A DNA stretch of 60,000 nt, taken from NCBI RefSeq assembly GCF_037975245.1, contig NC_092580.1:23827001-23887000 (forward strand), written 5' to 3'. Position 1 is the stretch's first letter. Every line of letters begins with the position of its first letter. The position numbers were made by a program, and so were the translations under genes. The DNA comes from Apostichopus japonicus (lineage: Eukaryota; Echinodermata; Holothuroidea; Aspidochirotida; Stichopodidae). Shown here piece after piece: positions 1-11,233 of the stretch. The notes beneath the pieces were generated by a model, which saw nothing but the letters and a program-made list of their open reading frames with translations, searched no databases and had not been told where the DNA came from.

Positions 1-471
1 TTGTTCATTCTCTTGAATAGTATCTTTCTGTCGGTCTTACTGATGTAGCTTGCAAAATTGTATCATTTCCTTCCATTGCAATGAATAAACAGGTAATTTC
101 AAGAGTTTCCTCCGTTAATTGGGTAAAAAAAGTGGACGATAAGAGTATAAGTAAAGTAGGTTACATTTGTGTAATGAATGTGCTGATATGGGCGGTTGCA
201 GTGACTTTTACAGTAAATCGTTCGCGCCATACGGGCAACAGAAAATAAATTCTTTTGTTTGATTGCGACAGTTTTTCTCCATTAAACCCCCATGGTCAGA
301 GTGCATTTAGAAGTTAAGAAACATTGAATCTGCTTCGGAACTTTGTTTTCCGAATTTCATCAGCAAACACATATTGTATTGAGACTTTAAGTTCTTTAAA
401 TGTGAATTGCAGTCTACCCCTGAACTGCACAAGGTGCTTCAGGGGGTAAAATTTGTTTTAATAATGTTTTC

Positions 472-714
472 GGGCTAGTAGGAGATTTTATCTACCGTAA
501 GAGGCCATTTCCACGTTGTGGTGGTGGCAGGCACCATATTTGTAACCTTTCCTGGGTACAGTACATCATCATATTTTACAACAACCCAGTCATCTACCTT
601 AATATGAGAGGTCAGAGCTGGAAGTACAACATAAGTAACTGACATTAGTGGATCTCCTTCAGTATCTAATGCGGTTTTCCACATACACATCTTGCCACCT
701 TCTGCCTTTACCAC
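472..714 (-). pseudogene. Fragment of an uncharacterised repeat-associated domain
   Basis: A 79-codon open frame on the - strand carries the pattern DDWVVVKYDDVLYPGKV followed by WKWP and DKISY. From memory, this tryptophan/proline-rich pattern (DWV-V-Y-----YPG-V ... WP---D---Y) is typical of a short domain found in many copies in fish and invertebrate genomes, often near transposon genes. The frame begins with MVKAEGGK and a W-K pair, which normally follow the YPG motif, so the piece looks rearranged or made of two partial copies. There is no full gene around it and it lies antisense in the Rho intron. I regard it as a relic; the family assignment is tentative. Confidence 0.4.
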
Positions 715-1078
715 ATGGATTTATATGGATTAATTATTTTAATCCAAATTCCCAAAAGTGACTAAAATGTTACCAAAAAGCTTTAAATTATAACCAAAAA
801 TGTAGAAATGCAAGTATTCTGTATTAACTAGTCTAGAAAAACTTGTTTACTCCTAATTAAGAAACTATTTAGCTACTGTAGCACTTAAACTAAGATATTT
901 TGCAAAACTAGTCTATAGGACTTTTTATGTACAAGTGAACTTCTAGATTCTATTTTTATGTGGAATTAACCCCTCCCCTTCCCCCAATCTCAATGTAATG
1001 AACTTGTAAACATGTCCTTAGCATGTGTTACTTTGTATCTTTGGAAACTGTGAGAAGAAACTGAGCAGTTTCACACGT

Positions 1079-1483
1079 GTGACTTACGTGACAATTTTTT
1101 GTGACTTACGTGACGTCGCTAATTTGCATATGAATACTGGTATAAAGCGCATATCAATTAAATTTTACCTTGAAGTTATTCCTCAATGTGTCCTTTTCAG
1201 ATATAATAGGCAACTTAGCAGATTTCTCTCAATACTTCACAGGATTTATTGATTTCCTTCAAAAAGTTGAAATTCTTCATTTTTCTGCGTGACTTACGTG
1301 ACACAAGTTGAGGGCGCTATAATTCGCAATGGGAGAGCATTAACGTTTTGCAGTGGTGACAGAATTTATTGTGGGTATTCAAAGTTCAGGAATGATAGGC
1401 ATATGACTTAACGCTAGACTTGCACTGAACTGGAGATTGAAAACAAGTGTAAAATGTCTCTCTGATTTGTGACTTACGTGACG
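1079..1483 (+). promoter_or_regulatory. Four copies of a bZIP-like motif GTGACTTACGTGAC
   Basis: The 14-mer GTGACTTACGTGAC occurs identically at 1079-1092, 1101-1114, 1289-1302 and 1470-1483, all in the same orientation and separated by unrelated sequence. TTACGTGAC resembles half-sites of CREB/ATF and PAR-bZIP factors, and copies 2 and 4 run on into GACGT, giving TGACGTCG and TGACGTGG. The spacing is irregular (22, 188 and 181 nt), which does not fit a simple tandem repeat. It could be an intronic enhancer of the Rho gene or internal repeats of an old transposon; no experiment is available. Confidence 0.35.
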
Positions 1484-2954
1484 TGGAATGGCCCTTATGG
1501 TTAAAAACTTAAAATCAGCTTACAGTGTGGTGCACATGTAGGATGTACAATTTGACCATTGACGGCGTTTCTCTTCCTCGCGTTAGGGTTCATTGCCTGA
1601 AAATTACAGATCTGGATATCTATAGAGTGAATGAAAGCTACAAGTTTTTCAATCTTTTACTTCCGATACGGTACACATTTACAAGTACTGCATACCGGAT
1701 GAACTGTGTATGTACCTTGCTCTGGTATTCACACTCATTTGTTTACAAATTCCAATACAAGAATCACACAGTTATCTATAGAGATATATATTCTTTTATT
1801 TCATCTGTGTACATTAAACACTACAATAAGTCAATGCCTGAGATCACAAAGAACTAGATCTCACTTCCTGAGGCCTCTTCTGTTATAGTTGGGTGGCTGT
1901 GAATTTGTTGACGATGAGTCAGTGTTTTCCAAATAATTCCAGGTTGTATTTTCACCTGGCTTGCCAGAACACAATTGACATAACACAGCAGAAGGTATTC
2001 TGCCCTTTTATGGGCAATCTGCCTATTTATTGATGGTGACATAGTAAATAACCTCATTGTGAATACAATGCCACTGGGTTACCATAGGAGCGTTGTAGAG
2101 TATTGTTGTACACAAACAGTGTCAGAACTCATGCTTATAAGGGGGAAAGTGAATATAGTATTATAGACAAAAATGTATCCCTTTTGTGATGTTTTATTGT
2201 ATTTCTATGCCCAGGAATGTGTCATTAATAATGAAAAGTGACAGGATACAGTGGTTGTTGCTATGAAACACTGTGTTATGTAAGGAGGTGGATTTAGGTG
2301 AACAGAGAAAGATATTACAAGAGATTAGTGATGAATAATTAATCAGCTGGGATTAAAAAAAATCTTTTCTTTTTATTCCTCTCAAAGTCCATTTTGAAGT
2401 TGCTGTATAAGAGGGGAAAAAATTGATTCCTCTCTGGCAAAACAATAGTAGTGAATTATTTAGGGAGGGATTTGAAACATTGATTTCCTGTTCATTGGAT
2501 TTACTTTCCAAAAATTAGAAGTTATTTCAAAGTTTGCCAATCTATCCAAATTATTACTAGTTGATCTACAGATGAAATAATTTTACAGACGTAATAAATA
2601 ATGAAAACTTTCATATCAGAATTTCAATATCTCACCAAGTTACTTCATTAGTTGTTAATCATGATTTCAGACCATTGTGAGGCTTGATCGTAGATTTCAT
2701 AATTTATATTAATTATGAAACCTTTAAATGTAGAACAAGGTTTGTTTACCTGTCAACTCTCAATCACATTTCATCTCGTTCAATTAGTGTAAACTGCAAC
2801 AGTTAACTCGTTCAGGGCAATGCGAATCTTCAGCTCTGTACTCTTTTGTTACAGATTGAATCAGCATTTAATCTAATGGCTAGATGCAAAAAACATTTCA
2901 ACTGAATGTCCCTTGTCATGTCTATATATGTCTTTTTTTCCTTCTTATTTTCAG

Positions 2955-3104
2955 GTTGAATTAGCATTGTGGGACACAGCCGGACAGGAAGACTACGACA
3001 GACTGCGACCGTTGTCATATCCAGACACAGATGTTATCCTCATGTGTTTCTCAATAGACAACCCAGACAGTTTAGAAAACATCCCAGAAAAATGGACCCC
3101 AGAG
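2955..3104 (+). CDS. RHOA: Rho GTPase exon with G3/switch II
   Basis: This 150-nt exon encodes 50 residues from [20 protein letters not shown] to [10 protein letters not shown] and is flanked by TTTTCAG and GAG|GTAAGC. It contains the catalytic Gln of DTAGQE and the whole switch II. The reading is nearly identical to human RhoA; I noted one change there, Asn instead of Ser in FSIDNPDS. The start at V after a K/Q codon matches the intron position known in vertebrate RHOA. Confidence 0.95.
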
Positions 3105-5296
3105 GTAAGCACTTGCAAAGTTTTGAATGGTCAAAAATCTTAGAATGTTCATGCCACATTACACGCTGTTAGTTGATAACATTTGTTTGCATGGTATAAG
3201 AAGATATTTGAATCTATATCTCACAAGTTTCTTGGAAAAGAATTAGAAGAATATGAACAGGAAGAACATTTGTCAGTTTAGGAGTTTGAATGGATGAAAG
3301 AATGAATGATTGGATGGATGGATGAATGGAAATTAGATGAATGAAAGAATGATGGAATGGATGGATGGAGGAATGAAAGAATGATGGAATGGATGGATGG
3401 AGGGATGAAAATTAGATGAATGAAAGAATGGATGGATGAAGAATGGATGGATGGATGATGAAATAATGGAGGAATGATTGAATGAATGGATGGGTGGATG
3501 AATGATTGAATGGATGGATGGGTGAATGAAGGAATGGTTCAGGTTGGATGAATGGATGATGAATGATTGGATGGATGAATGAATGGATGAATGAATGAAT
3601 CAAAGAATGGATGAAGGAATGATTAGATGGATGAAGGAATGATTGGTGGGTCATTGGATGAAAGAATGGATGGATGGATGATGAATGAATGATAGAATGA
3701 ATTGATGTGTGGATGAATGATTGAATGGATGGATGGATGAATGATTGGATGAATGAAAGAATGGATGAATGAATGTATGATGAATGAATGATTGAATGGA
3801 TGGATGAAGGAATGGATGGATGAATGAATGAAAGATTGGATGAAGTATAGCTTGAACACAGTAGCATTAATTACAACGAGCAGTTCTGGTGGTTTTATTC
3901 AAGGAAGATGTTGAGGAAGTAATCAAATAAGCTATAAATAACGTCCGTACAGCATGGGTAGGGTACCTGACTAAGATACAAAGATCACAGATGATCATAG
4001 GGTGTGTATTTAACTCCAAAGGTCAATTAGTTTATTCTCAACACCCTGCCTGTCATCAGTGAATAGCGTTAACTAATAGCTGCCTGGTCTACTTATATCT
4101 GCATCTATAGACAAGGTGTGTTCATGTACATAATGTACATTATGATTTAAAATGAAAACTACTGTTTGTTCTGTAGTCCTTAGATAATCAGAGCTCTGTT
4201 CTTCGAACAAATTCTGTGAGCTTAGTCAACCATCAAGGAGTGTGTTTCTGTTTGACTTTCGTTTTGGATGAGTTATCTCTGCTGTTACCCTTAGAAAGTC
4301 GGCCAAACACATGCTTAAAGTCCCAGTGAACAATTTACTAATACAGGACATAACTTATATAGTTTAAGTTTCATGCGGCGTGTAATTGGAAAGTAAAATG
4401 GTCGTCTGCTTCACTCTAAAGGATCAAGATGTATATACTAGTTACCTACAGTATTGGCATCAAACAATTGTAAAGCATATAAGATTATTGAGGTACCTGT
4501 ATTTATGGTAAAATCGTAGCGGTTAACTGGTTCTTTATCAAGGAGTTTATCAGAACCTACTGGAACACCAAGTCATGGTCATATAGTTTTGGAACAACTG
4601 TCAATTTGCTGGACTGGTACTCAACACCTCACATGGCTTTATTGCATGTGCTATCACATACAAAAAAAAAATGTAACATATCAAATACTTTCCATAGCAT
4701 TTGTCTGTTACCTTTGAATGAGATTATTTGTATGAATTAAAACTGGTAGCATGCAAACCTAAAAGCCTCAACAATACTATCTGAACTACTGTTTATTTTG
4801 CTATGGGTAACTAAGGCTGAATGTTTGATTTTGTTGCCCCCTGTATAATACAGTAGGTGGTAGAACCGTTATTAATGTTTGGTTGACATTGGTGTTTGGA
4901 GTCACTGCTGAATTCCATTCTTACCTGTCTCCTCCCTATAACCACACTTTCCCATCTATCTGGTTCCAGCCCTGCAAAACCGATTAAATTAATACTCTCT
5001 TCTCTTCTCTTGTCATTTAGGTCAGACATTTCTGCCCAAACGTTCCAATTATCCTCGTCGGCAACAAGAAGGATCTCCGTCACGATCAAGGCACAATCAA
5101 CGAACTACGTAACATGAAACAGACTCCAGTAAACCCAGAGGAAGGCAAGAGCATGGCCGAACAAATCAATGCGTACTCCTACCTAGAGTGCTCGGCCAAG
5201 AGCAACGAGGGGGTCCGAGAAGTCTTTGAGATGGCGACGAGAGCGGCATTGCAGAAGAGAAAGAGCCACCGAAGGAGGATGTGCAAGATTTTTTAG
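2955..5296 (+). CDS. RHOA: RhoA-type small GTPase, C-terminal 141 residues (two exons)
   Basis: Coding exons are 2955-3104 and 5021-5296, joined in phase 0. The product is the C-terminal 141 residues of a Rho-subfamily GTPase, a GTP/GDP switch that controls actin and myosin at the plasma membrane. Visible are the G3 box with switch II ([16 protein letters not shown]), G4 (NKKD), the Rho-specific insert helix after DLRHD, G5 (ECSAK), a polybasic tail (KRKSHRRR) and a CaaX box CKIF. Vertebrate RhoA has 193 residues, so about 52 residues with the P-loop and switch I are encoded upstream of the window. The CaaX ends in Phe, whereas vertebrate RhoA ends CLVL and RhoB CKVL. The subfamily call is firm; orthology to RhoA versus RhoB/C is not, since those split within vertebrates. 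Confidence 0.93.
3105..5020 (+). other. Rho intron with GGAT/GAAT satellite
   Basis: The intron starts GTAAGC and ends TTGTCATTTAG. Its first third holds a large tetranucleotide satellite (3286-3842); the rest is unique-looking AT-rich sequence without recognisable genes. A 12-bp perfect palindrome, TAATGTACATTA, lies near 4131-4142. Confidence 0.85.
3286..3842. repeat. (GGATGAAT)n-type satellite, about 560 bp
   Basis: Imperfect tandem runs of GGAT, GAAT and GAAA tetranucleotides, with TGGATGGATGAATGAATG blocks, fill this interval. The purine-rich strand is the sense strand of the Rho transcript. Because it lacks stop codons in some frames it produces long spurious open frames (Ser-Phe-Ile-His-rich on the - strand), which are not genes. 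Confidence 0.95.
5021..5296 (+). CDS. RHOA: Rho GTPase last coding exon
   Basis: The exon follows TTGTCATTTAG and encodes 91 residues plus [23 protein letters not shown], the insert region, [20 protein letters not shown] and the tail ending RRRMCKIF. The insert helix ([14 protein letters not shown]) and the residues before the CaaX box differ most from vertebrates, as expected for these variable parts. Base composition is higher in GC than the flanking intron. The basic stretch just before the prenylated cysteine should add electrostatic membrane binding. Confidence 0.95.
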   Translation, partial: VRHFCPNVPIILVGNKKDLRHDQGTINELRNMKQTPVNPEEGKSMAEQINAYSYLECSAKSNEGVREVFEMATRAALQKRKSHRRRMCKIF

Positions 5297-6135
5297 AGCA
5301 AATAAATGAAGGACTAAGCATTAAAGACAGACAGAACTTTCCTATTTATGATGTGGCTTTAGTATAACACAAAGCACTGAAAAGGGCATGGGTGCCAGGT
5401 GATGTTATTGTTCCAGGAAGATTTAAGTTTGGTAAAAAACCAAAGAAAGGACAAGACCAGAACAAAGAAGCACAAGGAATGAAGAGTGTGTTTGGGGTGG
5501 AGGGGGGAGGGGGAGGGATTGAGCAATTGTAGCACTTATGGAATAATGTCCTATTGTCTGTTGAAACATGATTCAATTATGAGATGATTTCTCAGTTGCT
5601 CATTGAGCTGGTTGAGAGCAGTCACAAGAGCAGTTTGGAGTTCTCACTGATGAAACAGGGAGAGAGAAGTCAGTTTGGGGGACAGAAAAGTCAAAGACAG
5701 AAAAGTTCTGTTTTAGTCTAAACCATAGCAATGTTACTTTTACAATAATAAGGTCAGTGTTGATTTTAAGAGTTCTAAGAGCATTTCTTGAATCAAAGAA
5801 CAGGAAACTCTCTCAACACCATCATAGAACACCTTCTCAATGATTTCACTGACTGTGAATCAGAAGCTGTGGGAAATGATCGCCCTAGTAACGAAAGCAA
5901 ACTATTCATAAAAACAGCATATTTGACATCTTAGTGGTCAGCCAACAATATCAGGCGTGTCCTGTCGTTAGTCCAGTTCCGGTGTGTGATCATCGGATGT
6001 TACAGTATTGTATTCAGTCATTGCTAAGCTATTCCTGTGATATTACCACTGGAAGCCATCACCAAATGAATTGCGTTTAGCAGTCCCAAGTATTCAATGT
6101 GTAACGCTCCAATAAATCAGAATAATAGAGGCTCT
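5297..6135 (+). other. Rho 3' UTR (predicted)
   Basis: The region follows the TAG stop. Its end is placed by the AATAAA at 6111-6116 and the GT-repeat downstream element at about 6147-6160. A first AATAAA at 5301-5306 sits only a few bases after the stop and has no GT-rich element, so it is unlikely to be used. A G-rich tract near 5495-5518 is the only notable internal feature. Confidence 0.6.
6111..6116 (+). terminator. Poly(A) signal of the Rho gene
   Basis: AATAAA is followed about 30 nt later by CTGTGTGTGTGTGTT, the classic hexamer plus GU-rich arrangement for vertebrate- and echinoderm-type 3' end formation. Cleavage is expected near 6130-6140. Confidence 0.65.
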
Positions 6136-7618
6136 CCCGAAACCTCTGTGTGTGTGTGTTAGAATGCTACTACTTGGTACATCCTGGTAACCTGCTAAAT
6201 CTAGCTGCAACGTAATCAGTCTGAATCATACCATGAAAATAATTGAGTTTCCTCTCGGCATTTGCTAAATTTCCTGTTCTTGGAAGGCAAGACGAAGGCT
6301 GCTGCCTAGAGTGAGTGAGTCTGTTCACGAAGAGTGGTGATATCATTTGTGTCTTATAACTCAAATAATATGCAGTTAAAGCAGCTTAAGTCTAGTCACT
6401 GACTCATTCCTGGTTTTTTTATTTTTTTTTTAATTTTCACCATGATGAAGACAAAAACACATCACTCTTCCCTGTGATGCCACATTTGTAAAGAAAGGCA
6501 GTAATGGGGAAAATCAACTTAAAAGCACAAGGTGCTATTCATGGATGCTGAGGGGGGGGGGGGTGTTTGATGTCAACATATGTTGTGTTACAGTATGGTT
6601 CGATCAGAGGGAGGGTGGGGCAGAGATGAGGTAAGAGGAAGGGGTTACAAAATACAGAATGGAGATGTGTGAGAAATAGGAGGAACTAGCTAAGTTTGAT
6701 AGTGAGAGGGGAAAAACCAGGGTATTGATGGTGTACAGTGTGAGAAATACCAGTTAGTGCCTTTCAAAGTTTGCTGGAGACTCTGACAGAAAGCAATGCC
6801 TTGCCTTGTTTTGGAACCTGAAAAGTTCACTTGTATATTTTCCAAATTTTGAGCTCTTTCAGGAAGTCGATAAACGTCCTTAATTTACCGTAATCTCAAT
6901 CTTTAAATTTGACAATTCTTGACATATATATTTTAATGACTAAAGTTTTTATTATTTAAACAATGTTTTTGTGTTCTATGCAAATTTGAATGAATATCAA
7001 ATCAGTTTTAATTGATTTGATGCCAAAAGCACAAGTTTCAGGTTTTATATGTTGTTGGAAGAGAAAAAAAAACCTGTCATAACCCACTTAACACATATCT
7101 TTGGATAGCATTTGTGTTTTTCAAGTACAAATTTTTGTAGCTTCATAGCATGAAATTACATAATTTTGTGGTGTGTGACACTTTTTTGTTTGTATCATAT
7201 CTAGGTCCAACTTGCTGGTCTCGTTGTCACTGAATTTAAAATTCAATATGGTTAACGACATTGATGTATGCACGGGACTACAGTAATTCTACAATAATCA
7301 CTCCCAATACATTATGCATGTCGATGCTTATATTTCCATAGAGAGGAAGAACCTTCCAGTGTATAATAATAATTCAATATTTTTATTTTTTCCATTCAGC
7401 CTATAATTTCAGACAGGAAGATACAAGTCTTCAAGTGCCTTACTCGGCCGCCAACAATAACATACATTTATTGATTTACTCAGAATTGTATCCTTTATTA
7501 TGATTAGTCTGCAGGGAATAACTTTGTACAGAATATTGTTTTGATGGTATATATCATTAATAAAAAAAAATGAATTCTTATATAGGTGTCTTTGTAATTA
7601 ATTTGTAATGTGTCATGT

Positions 7619-7637
7619 TTTGTTTATAGAGCAGCTG

Positions 7638-7683
<46 letters not shown>

Positions 7684-7710
7684 ATATATATGTGTGATAT
7701 ATATATATGA

Positions 7711-7747
<37 letters not shown>

Positions 7748-7985
7748 GATATATATATATATACATATATATATATGATATATATATATATATATATATA
7801 TTGTAGGTTTGTTCATAGAGCAGCTGGTTATAAATAAAATACTGCAGGTTTGTATACAGAGCAGCTGGTTATATATTAACAAAATACTGTAGGTTTGTTT
7901 ATAGAGCAGCTGGTTATATATAAATAAAATACTGTAGGTTTGTTTATTGAGCAGCTGGCTATATAGATATGTAAAAAATACTGTA
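7619..7985. repeat. Minisatellite (five units) with an internal AT expansion
   Basis: The word TTTGTTTATAGAGCAGCTGG or a close variant recurs five times (near 7618, 7807, 7849, 7893 and 7937), each followed by TATATA and then AATACTGTAGG. Units are normally about 42-46 bp, but the first is split by a 160-bp run of (AT)n with GA and GTG interruptions at 7640-7800. The AT run therefore looks like an expansion of the TATATA part of one unit. Confidence 0.9.
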
Positions 7986-9244
7986 GGAACACAAATTGGA
8001 AGAACATTCAAACTAAGCATAAGATAAATTCTCATTTCTAAGCCTATTTCCGACACAACACTTAAAACAGACAGGCTGTGTTTGCAGCATTTGAGGCACA
8101 AGTTTCATGGTCTAAAATTATGAAAACATCTAGGACTTGATGACAACTTAAGCCTTTCAGTCAATGAGCATGGACTTGTCATCATTGTCACAATTAATTC
8201 TTATCATCTGATCTCTAAATTTTAAACAAATTTCATTAGTTCTAAATTACTACATTTAAACAGTATTACTAAGCTTTGCCACCCACTAGCCATAAGACAC
8301 AACATTCGTGTTTCCTTAAAAGTTTTATAGACACAAAATCAAACATGGGCAGATCAAATACATTGCCTTGAAGTGTTCACAGAACCCTAGGCACTGTAGC
8401 ATTTGTTTATTTTATAATTAGTTTATAAGCAATTAAGCTGCCTGAATAATAAAATTTTCAAGAAGCTATGCTATATCTGATACTAGGCTGAAAAAGTCCT
8501 AATTCATGAAGTATTGGAGTGTATTATTGATTTTTGGGTAAAAAGGGCTGTATGTCGATATCGCTAATTTTTATCGTGTTTGGGGCTACTTCTTCATCAA
8601 AATTCCTACTAATCCTACACTTTGGTTCTCCTTTGTGATAGGTGATTTCAAAATGAAGCAAACTGCTGTGAAATTAGAGTGTACATAATCTGTTAATGGG
8701 TGGGGGGGGGGAGGGGGGGTTACCGGAAAGCCTGTGAACATTAAAACCTAATTCCAAAAACACTTCTGATGTAAGAAACAGCGTTGTGCTAAAAACATAA
8801 CCTCCTCCTTGCCCCCCCCCCCTCCCCAGCCTTCATCTCACTTCAGAGGATGTTAGAAATAAAGACAACAATTATTAATAAAGTCTCTCTCATTTATATT
8901 TTTCCAGTATTTAAGACTTTTCAAATATCTTTATTAAAGTGGATAGAGATATAATAACACATTTTTTGGTACAGTAGGTTCATTTTCATCAAATTTTCTC
9001 AAGATTCATAACCTTCAATGTAATGAGATGGTGAACTTGTTACTAAAGTATAAATTGATCATCCTTTTGAAAAAGAAATTAAAATAGGTTAATTTTTAAG
9101 TTTGTGAAGTAAACTTGATATTTTTTGTTCACTTATCATATAGCATTTCTTAATATGAGTCAACTATTTATTTAAATTTGATTCTTGATAAGTTAACATT
9201 GAAAAAAATGAATGTTGTTCTTATAAAAAAAATTGGCATGGTAT

Positions 9245-9529
9245 TCAGCAGAAACTTTGACAAGTTTGCAGTAAGAGGAAACCTTTACAATTTACACAGG
9301 GACATTTAAGAACTATTCTGCTGTTAATATGAGCCAACAATTTATTTCTTATTTCCCATGAGAGAATTGGCTCTGATCTCAGGGCATGGGATATCTTTTC
9401 GGGGGTGAAGAAATCAGATAATACATCGTAAAGGTGGCGGACAGATGCAGCAAAGGGGGTGCAGGTGGGGTAGGGAGGGACTGAAGGGTCATCATCAGAA
9501 TGAACAGACACCCCCCCCACAACCCCCAT
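9245..9529 (-). CDS. Unrecognised open frame, possible exon
   Basis: The - strand frame reads for 94 codons and, after a low-complexity start, has protein-like composition: ASVRHLYDVLSDFF, ALRSEPILSWEIRNKLLAHI and a CPCVNCKG cluster near the end. A plausible 3' splice site (GATGACCCTTCAG) lies inside the frame just before the protein-like part. It sits 1.7 kb beyond the MON2 stop and has no neighbouring exon that I can identify. It might be an exon of an unknown gene, a pseudogene piece or chance; I do not recognise the family. Confidence 0.22.
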   Translation of the reverse strand: MGVVGGVSVHSDDDPSVPPYPTCTPFAASVRHLYDVLSDFFTPEKISHALRSEPILSWEIRNKLLAHINSRIVLKCPCVNCKGFLLLQTCQSFC

Positions 9530-11062
9530 CCCTCAAATCTTTTACAATTATATTTCAAATGGCAAAATCAAGTGCTCACTTTCCCCCTTAATATAAAACT
9601 TCTGCGACTTACATTACTGAAATATATGACGACCATTACAAAACTAAGGTAACATATCAAGTGTGGTTACAATGAGCTGTCAATATGTAGCATGTGTAAT
9701 GAATGCTTAATTTAACTCCTGGCTGGAGTCTTGCAGTTACTCTACAACACAGACGAACAGTTCTGAATTCATCTTCTTTTAGAGCACAGTGAAAAAAGAA
9801 GTATAAGCAAAAACAAAAACAACATTGAATTTAAAAAAAAATGAAAGTAATTAAAAGATTTAAATATTGTCCTCCCACACCAGGCTAATGCCCTTAATTT
9901 TGGATTATGTTGTTGATTATATAAAACTTTCAATGTCTTAAATTTATTCTTTTTGATCTAGTTTTAAATTATAAGTAACTGTACCATTTCACCCTAGTGT
10001 ACTTTACAAATTCATATTATCTTACAGATATATTTTTACCTGAAATTTAACATTTTCCAGGTTCGTGCTATAAACATGTCTTCCTGATTTCTTCTTCACC
10101 CCAAAATGGCAAGAAATTAACTGCCATATTTTTTAAATGGTATCTAAGCTCATCCAAATCTCTCATCTCTGTACAATTATATAAAGAACCATTGGCTCTA
10201 TCTGTAGATTTCATCTCTTTTTCATATATAATATGATATCACAATATCTGGCACACCTTTTAAGTCAATCTGGGTTATATCATCTTCTGGGGGTTTTAAT
10301 GTGACCACTGGTTCCAATTTGAGTCAGTGAAGAAAAACGAAACAAACATATAGCAAGTATATGGATGGTACATCAGCGTATGAAAAGTCTTAAAATTATA
10401 ATAAGTGTTAATTAACTCCTAATTCCATCAGGGCTGTTGACTTTTTACAATGATGCTGATCAGCACAAATGGCAACAGGGGGAAAGAAAATTGTACCATA
10501 TTTGCAATGGCACCATCTAAACCTAAATCTCCATACAATTATATTAAGGACCCTTGTCTCAATCTGTACTTTTCCTCTGTTCAATATATAATATTGAAAA
10601 TGTCACCAATCTTAGCCCACCTTTAGCCAATATGAATATATTTAGGAATTCTTCTTTTGAGATGGCCAAGGTTTTATACTACTGCCAACTTTTCAAAGAC
10701 TAAAAAACATGTTTCAATGTCTCAAATGAATGAGTTTCAAAATGAGAAAAATGTCTTGAAAAAGTTTTTCCATAGTCTAATGATGAACAGACATGACAAG
10801 TGTATGATTGATGATACATGTATAAAGTTTTACAGAGTATGAATACCTTAAACAGTAATGACTGTTCATTTATTATGATCACATAAATAGTGATAACCAA
10901 TTGATTGGAGAAGACATACAGATCCAAATGCTCCACTAAGAAAACTCCCCTAAATGCAACTTCATCAATTTAAGATATAGTGACTTCAATATAATGTTAT
11001 TCCGGTATGGCACCGATCCCCAGATTCAAAGCAAACTTCTACTTCGATCTCACATCGCTACT

Positions 11063-11068
11063 TTTATT
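11063..11068 (-). terminator. Candidate MON2 poly(A) signal
   Basis: AATAAA on the - strand lies about 165 nt after the MON2 stop codon and is followed by a GT/T-containing stretch (GATGTGAG, then GTTTGCTTTG), which would give a short 3' UTR ending near 11045. A second AATAAA at 10869-10874 would give a UTR of about 380 nt. The sequence alone cannot choose between them. Confidence 0.5.
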
Positions 11069-11233
11069 GAGGATCAAGTTGTAGTTGGAGGAGAATACGA
11101 CCTTCATAGACAGCTCTCCGGTTACTTGATATCTGTAGCCCTCACAGAGCGTGTAACCTGAGACCAAGACAGGGGTGAGGAAAATGGGTAAGAAGAGGAG
11201 GTCAGGGAGAGGGCCAGCTGTCAAGATGCTGTT

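Larger units (their letters stand above)
1..2954 (+). other. Rho gene intron (5' part of window)
   Basis: This stretch precedes the first recognisable Rho exon and ends in a good 3' splice site (pyrimidine-rich run then TTTTCAG at 2948-2954). I searched it for the exon carrying the P-loop and switch I of Rho and found none, so the intron is at least 2.95 kb and the start codon is outside the window. It holds a decayed coding fragment on the - strand (475-714) and four copies of a 14-nt motif (1079-1483); otherwise it is AT-rich with nothing recognised. Confidence 0.7.
6136..11044. other. Intergenic region between two convergent genes
   Basis: This 4.9-kb gap separates the predicted 3' ends of Rho (+) and MON2 (-). 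It holds an AT microsatellite inside a minisatellite (7619-7985), several poly-G or poly-C runs (near 6552, 8702 and 8811), and one unexplained open frame on the - strand (9245-9529). Around 10140-10280 and 10490-10625 two stretches share a similar order of words (ACAATTATAT, ATATATAATAT, CACCTTT) and may be a diverged duplication. I see no exon with convincing homology. Confidence 0.6.

Noticed and set aside
2969-3172. Alternative frame over the Rho exon
   Set aside because: It overlaps the conserved switch II coding frame and crosses a perfect donor site; it has no homology.
3412-3867. Long Ser/Ile/His-rich open frames on the - strand
   Set aside because: They are translations of the GGAT/GAAT satellite, not a gene.
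5301-5306. AATAAA directly after the Rho stop codon
   Set aside because: It is too close to the stop and lacks a GU-rich element; 6111-6116 is a much better poly(A) signal.
11039-11224. Open frame just after the MON2 stop
   Set aside because: It lies in the predicted 3' UTR in a different frame, with no acceptor or homology.
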